Shown one piece after another: positions 54,870-64,000 of a DNA stretch of 64,000 nucleotides; within the stretch, counting starts at the first letter, position 1; the number at the start of each line of letters is the position of its first letter. The stretch is taken from the NCBI RefSeq assembly GCF_031846185.1, contig NZ_JAVRIF010000002.1, positions 1 to 64,000 of the forward strand. Reading direction: 5' to 3'. Source of the stretch: Thalassotalea_H castellviae. Its GTDB lineage: Bacteria; Pseudomonadota; Gammaproteobacteria; Enterobacterales; Alteromonadaceae. The notes under the pieces were generated by a model. It saw only the letters and a list, made by a program, of their open reading frames with translations, made no database searches and was not told the origin of the DNA. The translations under genes and the position numbers were made by a program.

Positions 54870-54904
54870 AACTTTATTTGCTTAATTTTTAAGCAAATAA
54901 AGTT
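54870..54904 (-). terminator. Terminator after the Lon-like protease gene
   Basis: Perfect 14-bp stem (AACTTTATTTGCTT with its complement) and a 7-nt loop, T-rich on the minus strand after the stem, 65 bases past the stop. Confidence 0.85.
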
Positions 54905-54968
54905 AATAAAGTGTTTAAACTAGCATTGAAAATTAAATGAAAAGCTAACGTGTGACTATGGATAGCGC

Positions 54969-57359
54969 TTACGCTTCACCGCCTTCTAATAATTCTGATA
55001 AATGAGATAATTTATTTAACACGAGTGCGTGGATTGATTTTCTAGGATAACGCCCTACGCTATTTTTCACACCGGCGCTTAACCCCATTAATATTTCTAA
55101 CGATTGGTCAACATTATCAACCGCATAAATATGAAAATCGCCATTTTTTACGGCATTAATCACTTCATCACGTAGCATTAAGTTAATCACGTTAGTGGTA
55201 GGAATAATTACCCCTTGTTCACCTGTTAAGCCTTTATCTTTACATAATCGATAAAAACCTTCGATTTTTTCATTCACTCCACCGATAGATTGCACCTCGC
55301 CATGTTGGTTCATTGAACCGGTAATGGCGATACTTTGATCAATTGGTAAGTGAGAAATGGCAGAGATAAGAGCACAAAGTTCGGCCATTGATGCGCTATC
55401 TCCGTCGATATGACCATAAGATTGCTCTATGGCTATATTTGCCGAAATAGCTACAGGTAAGTTTTGTCCATACTTATGACCAATATACCCCGATAATAAC
55501 AAGACACCTTTCGAGTGAATTGACTTCCCTAAATCCACTTCTCTTTCAATATCGGTTATACCATGGCTACCGGCATAAACAGTCGCGGTAATTCTAGCTG
55601 GTGTTCCAAAAACACTATCGCCAATTTCAAGTACAGTTAAACCATTGACTTTACCAACTTGCTTACCTTGTGTGCTTATTAATACTTGCTCTTCTTTTAT
55701 TTCAGAAAGCCAAGCTTCACTAATTCTGCCAGTTCTACGTTGTTGTGCATTTAACGCTTGAATAACAAATTCGGGAGTTAACAAGCTTTGTTCCGTTTGC
55801 TTTTTCCAGAAGTATACCGACTCATCCAGTAAATCATTGACCTGCACAATATTGGAAGATATTTTATGTTGATGCTCAGCTCTTCTTAACGCATATTTCA
55901 CTAATTCTTTAATGGCAGCATCGGAGACGTTAGGATAATCATATTTTTCTGCACGCTGTCTGATCAATTGCGCATACTCAATTAAATTCTGATCGGTACT
56001 ATCTAAGTAGCGATCAAAATCGGCTAGCACTCTAAATAGTTCAGTGAACTCTTGATCGTAATCTTGCAATGTATAATAAATTTCAGGATCACCTAATAAT
56101 ATCACCTTAACTTTCAAAGGAATTTTTTCAGGCTGTAAACTAAATGCGCCTGGCTGTGAAAATTCAGAGTAAGGGTTTTCAATGGTTATTTCTTGAGTTT
56201 TAAGTGCCAATTTTAAACGTGACCAAACCAAAGGTTGGTTCAGCAATTTTTCCGCTTCTAATAATAAATAACCACCATTGGCTTTATGTAAAGCACCCGG
56301 TCTAATTAACCGATAACTGGTATATGAACTTCCTTGAAAACTGGCAAAATCAACATGGCCAAATAAGTTTTGAAAGGTGGGGTTTTGTTCATAAACAACA
56401 GGAGCCCCCTCTTCAGGTTCACGAGCCACAAGAAGGTTTGGTAAAAAGCGTTCTTGCATTAATTTACGGGAATCTTTATCGTTTTGATGCTCGCTGCCTT
56501 CATCGACCAAAATCTCTAACACGGCATCAACCACATGTGTTTTTACTTTTGATAAGTATTTGAGCACACCAATATTACTGGCAAACTCATGTTCCAACTC
56601 TTTTAAAAATGGCCGGATACTTTGCTCAGCGGTTTCATGTTTGAGTTTCCGCATTTTATCGGAAGAAATACGCTTCCATAAGGGTAACTCGATCAATTGC
56701 TCAGATAATAAGTTTTCTAGTTTTTCTAATAAAACATAAAAATCATTACGCTTTTTTTCATCTAAATTAGCAAATTCTTTATCACCTAACGGCTTACCAT
56801 CAACTAATAACGAAAAACCAATTTCACCATTCTCTTCAAATAAAATGACATTATTTTTTAACGCCGTATCTTCAACTTTACTTATCGCTTCGTCATACTT
56901 TTGATTAAACTCGCGATCTATCGCTGCTTTTTGTCGCTGATAGCCAGGGTTGTCAAATATTTCTGGAAATAAATCTAATAACTCATCTATAAATGTATTT
57001 ATCCGAGTAAGTAATTGCTTACCATCACCAGGGCTAACATAAAGTTTATATGGCGCATGCACATCATCAAAGTTATTAATGTAACACCACTCAGAAGGGG
57101 TTGGTTGCACACTTGCTTTGGCATTTAACATTTGTCTAATTAAGGTTTGACGACCGGTACCATGTTCCCCCATGGCAAACACATTAAACCCGCGAGATTC
57201 CATAGACAAGCCAAAATCTAGGGCTTCTTTTGCACGGTGATGACCAAGAAAAATATCGCTGTCATTACTGTTTTGCTCCGATAACGAAAAAATATCATCA
57301 CGTAAATCGGCCGTTAATTGTTCTGGGGTTAAACGCCACTGCGTTGAATGTTGGGTCAT
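54969..57359 (-). CDS. LonB-like ATP-dependent protease (YcbZ/LonH type)
   Basis: 796 residues. N-terminal AAA+-like domain with a Walker A GEHGTGRQT at about 64-72, a long inserted helical region at about 150-330, Walker B/sensor regions around GGYLLLEAEKLL, and a C-terminal Lon protease domain with the Ser-Lys dyad: Ser in DGDSASMAELCALISA and Lys in GGVNEKIEGFYRLC. Longer than E. coli YcbZ (586) because a full ATPase part is present. Family: soluble LonB-like quality-control proteases; the substrate is unknown. Monocistronic, between a terminator and a zinc-ribbon gene. Confidence 0.92.
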   Translation of the reverse strand: MTQHSTQWRLTPEQLTADLRDDIFSLSEQNSNDSDIFLGHHRAKEALDFGLSMESRGFNVFAMGEHGTGRQTLIRQMLNAKASVQPTPSEWCYINNFDDVHAPYKLYVSPGDGKQLLTRINTFIDELLDLFPEIFDNPGYQRQKAAIDREFNQKYDEAISKVEDTALKNNVILFEENGEIGFSLLVDGKPLGDKEFANLDEKKRNDFYVLLEKLENLLSEQLIELPLWKRISSDKMRKLKHETAEQSIRPFLKELEHEFASNIGVLKYLSKVKTHVVDAVLEILVDEGSEHQNDKDSRKLMQERFLPNLLVAREPEEGAPVVYEQNPTFQNLFGHVDFASFQGSSYTSYRLIRPGALHKANGGYLLLEAEKLLNQPLVWSRLKLALKTQEITIENPYSEFSQPGAFSLQPEKIPLKVKVILLGDPEIYYTLQDYDQEFTELFRVLADFDRYLDSTDQNLIEYAQLIRQRAEKYDYPNVSDAAIKELVKYALRRAEHQHKISSNIVQVNDLLDESVYFWKKQTEQSLLTPEFVIQALNAQQRRTGRISEAWLSEIKEEQVLISTQGKQVGKVNGLTVLEIGDSVFGTPARITATVYAGSHGITDIEREVDLGKSIHSKGVLLLSGYIGHKYGQNLPVAISANIAIEQSYGHIDGDSASMAELCALISAISHLPIDQSIAITGSMNQHGEVQSIGGVNEKIEGFYRLCKDKGLTGEQGVIIPTTNVINLMLRDEVINAVKNGDFHIYAVDNVDQSLEILMGLSAGVKNSVGRYPRKSIHALVLNKLSHLSELLEGGEA

Positions 57360-57469
57360 GAATGCATCACCGTAAGCACCTAAAGAATATTATGCGGTCA
57401 TTGTAAATTATGGATGATTGTACTCGTTAACCGGTTTAATTGGAAAAAGATCTTAAGCTATTCAATCAA

Positions 57470-57952
57470 TTAAGGCGTTAAACTTTTTCTTAAAAATTGA
57501 TTATGCCCACAATGCAAACAATTATTTACGTTGGAAAAATGAGTGATTTGTTGTGTTTTCAAGCATTTTTGACATTCAAGTATGCCAAAACCAATCACAT
57601 CATTGGTTTGATAAACTCCATCATGATGAAAATCTTCACATAATTCAGCCCATTCCACTTGGGATTTATCGGTAATATTAGCCATAACAGCCCAAAAAGA
57701 CTCTTTCATCAAACCTAAATAAATAGAGTGTTTTGCTTGCTCTTGATTTTGCTGATAAAACTCGTGTAAATCATATTTAAAATTTTCAATAAATTGTTTA
57801 AATTTTTCTTCCGGTATTTCTTCTGCCGCTTTCATTAAAACTTTCGCATGTTCAATGAGTTCTACCGCTTGGGTGACTTCGTGCTTTTTAACATCGGTTA
57901 ACCATTGCGCTAAGTTTTGATAAAAATCTGTTAATACATTTTTATTTGTCAT
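57470..57952 (-). CDS. Zinc-ribbon protein, DUF1451 (YbeL-like)
   Basis: 160 residues from ATG 57952, with AAGGGG nearby upstream (a GTG one codon earlier is the alternative). N-terminal helical region; C-terminal zinc ribbon with CxxC pairs in ILECQKCLK and NCLHCGHNQF. DUF1451 proteins such as E. coli YbeL have no known function; ybeL lies close to leuS in enterics, and here it is divergent from leuS, which supports the call. Confidence 0.9.
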   Translation of the reverse strand: MTNKNVLTDFYQNLAQWLTDVKKHEVTQAVELIEHAKVLMKAAEEIPEEKFKQFIENFKYDLHEFYQQNQEQAKHSIYLGLMKESFWAVMANITDKSQVEWAELCEDFHHDGVYQTNDVIGFGILECQKCLKTQQITHFSNVNNCLHCGHNQFLRKSLTP

Positions 57953-58119
57953 CACTCGCCCCTTGATTGTCTTTAATTAATTTATAGCTTAATTAATTCA
58001 CAAATACCTAACTATCAAGCAAGTAAGTTACTTGATTAGTTACTAAAGCAACAATTTTGATGAAAAACCACTCTATCTCACGGATTAAACTTGTCGACTA
58101 TAGGGGTGTTCATGTATTC

Positions 58120-58144
58120 TATGGCGATTATTTTACTCGCCATA
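58120..58144 (+). promoter_or_regulatory. Hairpin in the leuS leader
   Basis: TATGGCGA/TCGCCATA arms (8 bp) around a 9-nt loop, 65-90 bases before the leuS start. No clear T tract or leader peptide with Leu codons, so attenuation is not supported. Confidence 0.35.
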
Positions 58145-58208
58145 TTTCCTGACTGTTAACACCTAAAGTCATGAAAGGCTCCCACATCAATTTTTGAGAA
58201 AATCGTTA

Positions 58209-60800
58209 ATGGAATCCATTTACAATCCCCAAGCAATCGAAGCTGAAGTGCAATCTTTTTGGACTACTAATCAAACGTTTAAAGCGGTTGAACAACCTGG
58301 AAAAGAAAAGTTTTATTGTCTTTCTATGTTTCCTTACCCAAGTGGTAAATTACATATGGGTCACGTACGCAATTATAGTTTGAGTGATGTTATTTCTCGT
58401 TACCAACGCATGCAAGGTAAAAACGTCATGCAACCTATGGGATGGGATTCTTTCGGTTTACCTGCAGAAAACGCGGCTATTAAAAATAACTCTGCCCCTG
58501 CTAAGTGGACGTATAAAAACATTGATTACATGAAGAACCAATTAAAATCATTAGGTTTTGGTTATGATTGGGATCGTGAATTAGCGACGTGTAAAAAAGA
58601 TTATTATCGTTGGGAGCAATGGTTTTTCACCCAACTTTTCGAAAAAGGCTTAGTGTACAAAAAAAATGCCACGGTAAACTGGGATCCTGTTGACCAAACT
58701 GTTTTAGCCAATGAACAAGTTATTGATGGTCGAGGATGGCGTTCTGGCGCGATTGTTGAGCGAAAAGAAATTCCACAATGGTTTATCAAAATTACCGACT
58801 ATGCCGAAGAATTATTAACTGATTTAGACCAACTTGAAGGCTGGCCTGAACAAGTTAAAACCATGCAAAAAAACTGGATTGGTCGCTCTGAAGGCGTTGA
58901 AATGACCTTCCAGGTTGCCGACTCTGATGACAGTTTTGATATTTACACAACTCGACCTGACACCTTAATGGGGGTCACTTATGTCGCACTTGCAGCGCAA
59001 CATCCTCTTGCACTTGCTGCAGCAAAAAATAATGCTGAACTAGCTGATTTTATCAACGACTGTAAAACCAATAAGGCCACTGAAGCCGATATGGCAACCA
59101 TGGAGAAAAAAGGGGTTGATACCGGTCTGAAAGCGGTGCATCCATTAACGGGCGAATTAGTACCAGTATGGGCGGCTAATTTCGTGTTAATGGATTATGG
59201 TTCAGGTGCAGTAATGTCTGTACCGGGCCATGATCAACGAGATTACGAATTTGCCAAAAAGTATGGTTTAGCAATCAAACAAGTTATTGAAGGCGCTGAC
59301 GGTGATGATATTACTCAAGCTGCTATTACCGAAAAAGGTAAATTAATTAACTCAGGCGAGTTTGACGGTTTAAACTTTAAAAAAGCATTCAAAGCAATTG
59401 CCTATAAACTAAAAACAGAAAATAAAGGCCAAATAAAAGTTAATTACCGATTGCGCGACTGGGGCGTATCACGCCAGCGTTATTGGGGAACACCGATCCC
59501 AATGATCAATTTAGCCAATGGTGAATCTGTACCAGTTCCAGCAGATCAACTTCCTGTAGAGCTGCCTGAAGATGTCGTGATGAATGGTGTCACTTCGCCG
59601 ATTAAAGATGATCCAGAATGGGCAAAAACCACATATAACGGCGAAGCAGCATTTCGTGAAACAGACACGTTCGATACATTTATGGAGTCTTCATGGTATT
59701 ACGCACGTTATTGTTCACCTAGTGATGACAAGCAAATGCTTGATCCAGAAAAAGCCAATTATTGGTTGCCGGTAGATCAATATGTAGGTGGTATTGAACA
59801 CGCTATTTTACATTTGTTGTATGCTCGATTTTTCCACAAGTTATTACGCGATTTCGGTTTAGTAAATAGCGATGAGCCATTCAAAAGCTTGTTATGCCAA
59901 GGTATGGTTTTAGCCGATACATATTATCGTGAATCAGATAATGGTGCACAAGATTGGGTTGCGCCAACCGATGTTGAAGTTGAACGTAACGAAAAAGGTC
60001 AAGTAACTTCTGCGATAAGCAAATTAGATGGACAACCTGTTATATCAGCTGGTATGAGCAAAATGTCTAAGTCTAAAAATAATGGTATTGATCCTCAAGA
60101 GGTAATTAATCAGTATGGTGCTGATACCGTACGTTTATTTATCATGTTTACTTCTCCACCTGAGCAAACGTTAGAATGGTCAGATTCTGGCGTTGAAGGT
60201 GCTCATCGCTTTATTAAACGTGTCTGGAAATTAGTGCATGATTTTTCCCTTAACCATGAAAAAGGTGAAAACCCTGTTTCACTTGAAGGCTTAACGCTAA
60301 ATAGCGCACAAAAAACATTACGTCGAGAACTGCATAAAACCATTCATAAAGTCAGTGATGATATCGGTCGACGAAATACCTTTAATACGGCGATTGCAGC
60401 CATTATGGAATTAATGAATCACTTATCAAAAGCGAGCATGGATAGCACTGAAGACCGCGCTGTAATGCACGAAGCGATTCAAGCATTAGTGTTAATGCTT
60501 ACGCCAATCGTACCGCATGTTTGTCATCACTTATGGCAAATTATTGGCGATGGTAATCCCGTTGAAAATACGCTTTGGCCACAAGTCGATGAAGCAGCAT
60601 TAGTGGAAGATGAAAAGCTGATAATCGTACAAGTAAATGGTAAAGTTCGTGCAAAACTAACGGTTGCAGCGGATGCGAGCAAAGAGCACGTTGAAACATT
60701 AGGGTTGAATGAAGAAAATGTCGCTAAATTTATTGATGGTAAAACGGTCCGTAAAGTGATTTATGTACCAGGTAAACTGTTAAATATAGTTGCGAATTAA
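58209..60800 (+). CDS. leuS: Leucyl-tRNA synthetase
   Basis: Class I aminoacyl-tRNA synthetase; 863 residues (E. coli 860). HIGH-type motif PSGKLHMGH at 44-52, the CP1 editing domain at about 220-420, the leucine-specific region, KMSKS in GMSKMSKSKNNG at about 618, and a C-terminal tRNA-binding domain. I start at ATG 58209 (MESIYNPQAIE, the usual beginning) rather than a TTG 15 bases upstream. Heads the leuS-lptE-holA-nadD-rsfS-rlmH cluster. Confidence 0.97.
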   Translation: MESIYNPQAIEAEVQSFWTTNQTFKAVEQPGKEKFYCLSMFPYPSGKLHMGHVRNYSLSDVISRYQRMQGKNVMQPMGWDSFGLPAENAAIKNNSAPAKWTYKNIDYMKNQLKSLGFGYDWDRELATCKKDYYRWEQWFFTQLFEKGLVYKKNATVNWDPVDQTVLANEQVIDGRGWRSGAIVERKEIPQWFIKITDYAEELLTDLDQLEGWPEQVKTMQKNWIGRSEGVEMTFQVADSDDSFDIYTTRPDTLMGVTYVALAAQHPLALAAAKNNAELADFINDCKTNKATEADMATMEKKGVDTGLKAVHPLTGELVPVWAANFVLMDYGSGAVMSVPGHDQRDYEFAKKYGLAIKQVIEGADGDDITQAAITEKGKLINSGEFDGLNFKKAFKAIAYKLKTENKGQIKVNYRLRDWGVSRQRYWGTPIPMINLANGESVPVPADQLPVELPEDVVMNGVTSPIKDDPEWAKTTYNGEAAFRETDTFDTFMESSWYYARYCSPSDDKQMLDPEKANYWLPVDQYVGGIEHAILHLLYARFFHKLLRDFGLVNSDEPFKSLLCQGMVLADTYYRESDNGAQDWVAPTDVEVERNEKGQVTSAISKLDGQPVISAGMSKMSKSKNNGIDPQEVINQYGADTVRLFIMFTSPPEQTLEWSDSGVEGAHRFIKRVWKLVHDFSLNHEKGENPVSLEGLTLNSAQKTLRRELHKTIHKVSDDIGRRNTFNTAIAAIMELMNHLSKASMDSTEDRAVMHEAIQALVLMLTPIVPHVCHHLWQIIGDGNPVENTLWPQVDEAALVEDEKLIIVQVNGKVRAKLTVAADASKEHVETLGLNEENVAKFIDGKTVRKVIYVPGKLLNIVAN

Positions 60801-60818
60801 TCGATTTCTATTAGCGAA

Positions 60819-61397
60819 ATGATAATTAATATGAGTCAAGTAAATAAACACTTAGCAATAATAAAACGTTCAATTTTATTCGTTGTTCACGCTAAAGTAA
60901 GTGCCTTTAAAAGCTATCATTGGTCACTGTTTCCACTGATGCTATCTGTGATGGTAACAGGTTGTGGCTTTCAATTACGTGGTGATTATTTACTTGCTCC
61001 TGAGTTACAAACCTTGTATCTCAGCTCAGTTGATAAACATGGCGAATTAACTCGGCTAACTCGCCAGCACTTAACCCGAAACCAAGTAACACTAGTGGAA
61101 ACTTTTACTCCACAAACCCCCGAGTTACGCATATTAAAAGATGAATTAGACCGACGCACTTTATCTGTATTCCCTAATGGTCAAGTCGCTGAGTATGAAT
61201 TAATTTATACCGTCAATTACCAATTACGTTTTGCCAATGAAGACATTCAATCTTTTTCATTTGAAATCAATCGTGATTATCAAGATGATCCAGATTTAGC
61301 GCTGGCAAAAAGTCGTGAATTGTCATTAATGTTAAGAGAAATGCGACAAGAAGCTGCAGATAAAATTTTAAGAAATATGGCCACCATTCAACGTTAG
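60819..61397 (+). CDS. lptE: LPS assembly lipoprotein LptE
   Basis: Plugs the LptD barrel and completes LPS insertion in the outer membrane. 192 residues; lipobox VMVTGCGFQLRG with Cys49, followed by the family pattern YLLAPELQTLYLSS and a C-terminal helix. The signal peptide appears to begin late (about residue 30), so the stretch before it is unusually long; a start closer to the hydrophobic part is possible but no good codon was found. 18 bp after leuS. Confidence 0.9.
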   Translation: MIINMSQVNKHLAIIKRSILFVVHAKVSAFKSYHWSLFPLMLSVMVTGCGFQLRGDYLLAPELQTLYLSSVDKHGELTRLTRQHLTRNQVTLVETFTPQTPELRILKDELDRRTLSVFPNGQVAEYELIYTVNYQLRFANEDIQSFSFEINRDYQDDPDLALAKSRELSLMLREMRQEAADKILRNMATIQR

Positions 61398-61452
61398 CAT
61401 ATTGAGTAATGCGACTATATTTACTTTTGTTTCAGTGTAAAAGGTAATCATC

Positions 61453-62496
61453 ATGCGAATTTATCACAACCAATTAACCAACACATTGCATCAAGGTTTT
61501 AAACCTGTTTGGTTGATTTTTGGTGATGAGCCTTGGCAAAAAAATGACAGCCTTTTCAGCATTAAAGCTCACTTTAAACAACAAGGATTTGATGAATTAA
61601 TTCGCTTTAGTGTCGATGATAAATTTGATTGGTCATTGTTGTTACAAGAATATCAAGCCATGAGTTTATTTTCGAGCCAACGCATAATCGAGCTTGAATT
61701 AATGACCAACAAATTAGGCGATAAAGGTAGCAAAGCTTTAGCGCAAATCAGTGAACAATTACATCCAGATGTTTTGCTTATTTTACACGGCGCCAAAATG
61801 GATGCTGCGGGTCAAAAACGAAAATGGTTTAAAGTTTTAGAAAAAAACGGCTGTTTTTTACCGCTTTATGATATCGAAGGTAAACAATTAAATCAGTGGA
61901 TTCAACGCCAAGCTAGGTTAAACAACCTGAATTTGCACCCTGATGTATTTCTTATGTTAGCGGAATTGTTTGAAGGTAATTTAAACGCCTTAACGCAAGA
62001 GATACAGAAGCTATCGATATTATTCGGACAACAATTAATCACAGTTTCCGACGCAGAAAGCTTACTGATTAAACAAGCTAAATTTAACCCATTCCAATTA
62101 ATAGATGCGATGTTAATGGGCGATATCAAAAAGTGTGTTGCCATGTTAGATCAACTGCAACAGGATGGTACTGCCATCAATCAACTCATTTGGTTTATCC
62201 ATAAAGAAATCAATCAGTTATTTATAATGCAAGAAAAAATAGCTCAAGGTGACTCGTTCGCTACTTTATGTAAAGAGTTTAGAATTTGGGATAAAAGGAA
62301 GCCTCTTTACCAACATGCTATTAATCACATAACAGAGCATAATTTAGCGTATGCGCAAGCTAGAATTGCAGATGTAGATACCATCAGTAAAACCAATAGT
62401 GAGTTTAATCCGTTTGTTTTACTCGCCGATGTCTTAGTTAGTTTATATCATGGTGAAACCATGAAACATTATTCGCTAAATTATGAATATGCTTAA
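61453..62496 (+). CDS. holA: DNA polymerase III subunit delta
   Basis: Clamp-loader wrench that opens the beta clamp. 347 residues (E. coli 343). N-terminal PVWLIFGDEPWQKNDSLFSIKAHF is the typical HolA beginning; AAA+-like domains without functional Walker A, and a C-terminal helical collar. Overlaps the nadD start by 14 bp, as usual for this cluster. Confidence 0.94.
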   Translation: MRIYHNQLTNTLHQGFKPVWLIFGDEPWQKNDSLFSIKAHFKQQGFDELIRFSVDDKFDWSLLLQEYQAMSLFSSQRIIELELMTNKLGDKGSKALAQISEQLHPDVLLILHGAKMDAAGQKRKWFKVLEKNGCFLPLYDIEGKQLNQWIQRQARLNNLNLHPDVFLMLAELFEGNLNALTQEIQKLSILFGQQLITVSDAESLLIKQAKFNPFQLIDAMLMGDIKKCVAMLDQLQQDGTAINQLIWFIHKEINQLFIMQEKIAQGDSFATLCKEFRIWDKRKPLYQHAINHITEHNLAYAQARIADVDTISKTNSEFNPFVLLADVLVSLYHGETMKHYSLNYEYA

Positions 62497-63190
62497 GCCT
62501 TCACAACATGAAAGCCAATCAAAGCTGACACCTGTAAAAGCAAGCCAGCAATCTTTTTCACGAATTGGTATCTTGGGGGGGACTTTTGATCCGATTCATT
62601 TAGGTCATATTATTCCTGCGATAGAAAATGCTAACTGGTTATCACTTGATAAACTTTATCTTTTACCTGCACACATTCCGCCTCATAAAACACAAACATC
62701 AGCCAACGCAACTCACCGCAAAGCAATGGTTGAATTAGTTTGTCAGCAATATCCAATTTTTCAACTTGATGATAGAGAGTTATATAAAGATACCCCTTCG
62801 TATACTTTAGAAAGCTTGAAAGATATCCATCAACAATATCCAAATAGCCAAGTATTTTTTATCATTGGCATGGACTCATTATTAACATTTACCCTTTGGC
62901 ATCACTGGTCTGAAATACTGAAATATTGTCATTTATTAGTTAATACTCGACCAGACTATGATGTTAATGCACTTAAACAAGCTTGCCATCAATCATTATC
63001 GCCTTACTTTACCGATGACCTTACCCTATTGAGTAATACTCAGTCAGGAAAGATCCTTTTTCATCAAAACACGAATATCGATATCTCATCTACACAAATT
63101 CGCCAAGCAATAAAGGCCAATAACTTAGATGAAAACACGCTTTGTCCGAGCGTGCTAAACTATATCAAACAACACCAATTATACCGTTAA
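62483..63190 (+). CDS. nadD: Nicotinate-nucleotide adenylyltransferase
   Basis: Makes nicotinic acid adenine dinucleotide from NaMN and ATP in NAD synthesis. 235 residues; nucleotidyltransferase motif GGTFDPIHLGHI near 33 and the second motif ISSTQIRQAI near 210. About 25 extra residues precede the usual start; the overlap with holA fits ATG 62483, though an in-frame later start cannot be ruled out. Works upstream of NadK of the same window. Confidence 0.94.
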   Translation: MNMLKPSQHESQSKLTPVKASQQSFSRIGILGGTFDPIHLGHIIPAIENANWLSLDKLYLLPAHIPPHKTQTSANATHRKAMVELVCQQYPIFQLDDRELYKDTPSYTLESLKDIHQQYPNSQVFFIIGMDSLLTFTLWHHWSEILKYCHLLVNTRPDYDVNALKQACHQSLSPYFTDDLTLLSNTQSGKILFHQNTNIDISSTQIRQAIKANNLDENTLCPSVLNYIKQHQLYR

Positions 63191-63324
63191 CCACATCTAT
63201 TTATTCATAATACGGCGAATGCATTTTTCTTGCAGTGTAAAAATGCCCCTACACTATTAACCTAACATTAGAATAGTGATATTATTGTTTTCAATTACCA
63301 TCAAATTAATGAAGAGTACTCACT

Positions 63325-63642
63325 TTGCAAATTGAAGCATTAACCGCTTTTGTTACTGAAAAAATAGAAGACATGAAAGGCCGTGATCTTATCACGTTAG
63401 ATATTGCTGAAAAATCTGACTTTGCCGATGTGATGATTATCGCCTCAGGTAATTCAAATCGTCATGTAAAATCAATCGCACAATATTTAACAGCAGAATG
63501 CCGTGCTGCTGGCACAGAGCCATTAGGTGTTGAAGGTAATGATGTTGGAGAATGGGCCTTAGTGGATTTAGGCGAAATTGTTGTTCACATCATGACAGAC
63601 ACTACCCGTGATACTTATCAACTAGAACAATTATGGGAATAA
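63325..63642 (+). CDS. rsfS: Ribosome silencing factor RsfS
   Basis: Binds L14 and blocks subunit joining in slow growth. 105 residues; TTG start at 63325 preceded by GAAGAG; motifs SDFADVMIIASGNSNRHVKSIA and DVGEWALVDLGEIVVHIM. Nine bases separate it from rlmH. Confidence 0.94.
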   Translation: MQIEALTAFVTEKIEDMKGRDLITLDIAEKSDFADVMIIASGNSNRHVKSIAQYLTAECRAAGTEPLGVEGNDVGEWALVDLGEIVVHIMTDTTRDTYQLEQLWE

Positions 63643-63651
63643 GTTAAACAC

Positions 63652-64000
63652 ATGCGTTTAACCCTCTATGCTGTAGGCAATAAAATGCCTGCATGGGTCA
63701 CTCAAGGTTTCAACGAATACAGCCGTCGTTTTCCTCGGGATGTGTCTTTTCATTTAGTAGAAATTCCTCCTGGAAAGCGCGGCAAAAATGCCGACATCGC
63801 CCGCATTCTTGAAAAAGAAGGCGAACAAATGCTCGCGGCTATTCCAAAAGGCAACCGCATTGTCACCTTAGAAGTGGAAGGTAAACCTTGGACCACGCCG
63901 CAATTAGCAAAACAATTAGAAAATTGGCAACTCGACAGTCGTGATGTTGCGCTTTTGGTTGGCGGACCCGAAGGTTTAGCTCCTGCTTGTATCAAAGCAT
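63652..64000 (+). CDS. rlmH: 23S rRNA pseudouridine1915 N3-methyltransferase, cut by the window edge
   Basis: SPOUT methyltransferase that modifies helix 69 of 23S rRNA. 116 codons are present of about 155; no stop before the edge. MRLTLYAVGNKMPAWVTQGF is the usual start, and ALLVGGPEGLAPAC forms the start of the SAM-binding knot. Starts 9 bp after rsfS, the standard rsfS-rlmH pair. Confidence 0.94.
   Translation, partial: MRLTLYAVGNKMPAWVTQGFNEYSRRFPRDVSFHLVEIPPGKRGKNADIARILEKEGEQMLAAIPKGNRIVTLEVEGKPWTTPQLAKQLENWQLDSRDVALLVGGPEGLAPACIKA

Overview
The window is a chromosomal segment of a low-GC (roughly high-30s %) marine gammaproteobacterium. Gene order (pdxB-asd-fimV, grpE-dnaK-dnaJ, recN-bamE-rnfH-ratA-smpB-ssrA, leuS-lptE-holA-nadD-rsfS-rlmH), the epmC/yfcL pair, a fused nuoCD and two PL7 alginate lyases point to Alteromonadales, most likely a Colwelliaceae member (Colwellia/Thalassotalea-like). 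This is inferred from synteny and protein flavour, not from a search.

Layout. 1-5.9 kb, minus strand: fimV (cut by the window edge), asd, pdxB, a seven-unit 51-bp tandem repeat array, fabB. 6-15.2 kb: mnmC; a divergent LysR regulator/flavin reductase pair; yfcL, an ATP-NAD kinase-like gene and epmC; nhaA; an Lrp/AsnC regulator; two small periplasmic proteins. 15.3-19.6 kb, minus: dnaJ, dnaK, grpE with heat-shock (sigma-32-like) promoters before dnaK and grpE. 19.7-26.9 kb: nadK, a substrate-binding-like gene that seems to start at AUU, recN behind a double LexA box, bamE, rnfH/ratA, smpB, a Tat-exported dienelactone hydrolase, and the tmRNA gene ssrA. 26.9-31.6 kb, minus: an alginate module of two PL7 lyases plus a large lipoprotein with Ig-like domains and a ~91% identical duplicated domain. 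32-39.6 kb: small conserved genes, a Gfo/Idh oxidoreductase, a GNAT acetyltransferase, an M20 dipeptidase, a DEAD-box helicase with a long structured leader, and a lipoprotein built of 18-residue DGSG repeats. 39.7-54.5 kb, minus: complete respiratory complex I operon nuoA-N. 55-58 kb: LonB-like protease and a zinc-ribbon protein. 58.2-64 kb, plus: leuS, lptE, holA, nadD, rsfS, rlmH (cut by the window edge).

Most of the window is housekeeping: chaperones, respiration, translation quality control (smpB/ssrA, rsfS, rlmH, epmC), outer-membrane assembly (bamE, lptE) and NAD metabolism (nadK, nadD). The accessory part is the alginate module. The most unusual signals are non-coding: a 21-bp inverted repeat that brackets ssrA and can pair the tmRNA 3' acceptor strand with its 5' leader; the AUU-start gene after nadK; the 51-bp double-dyad array between fabB and pdxB; a nested palindromic element after dnaK; and the deaD leader. 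No CRISPR array, prophage, insertion sequence or tRNA gene was seen.
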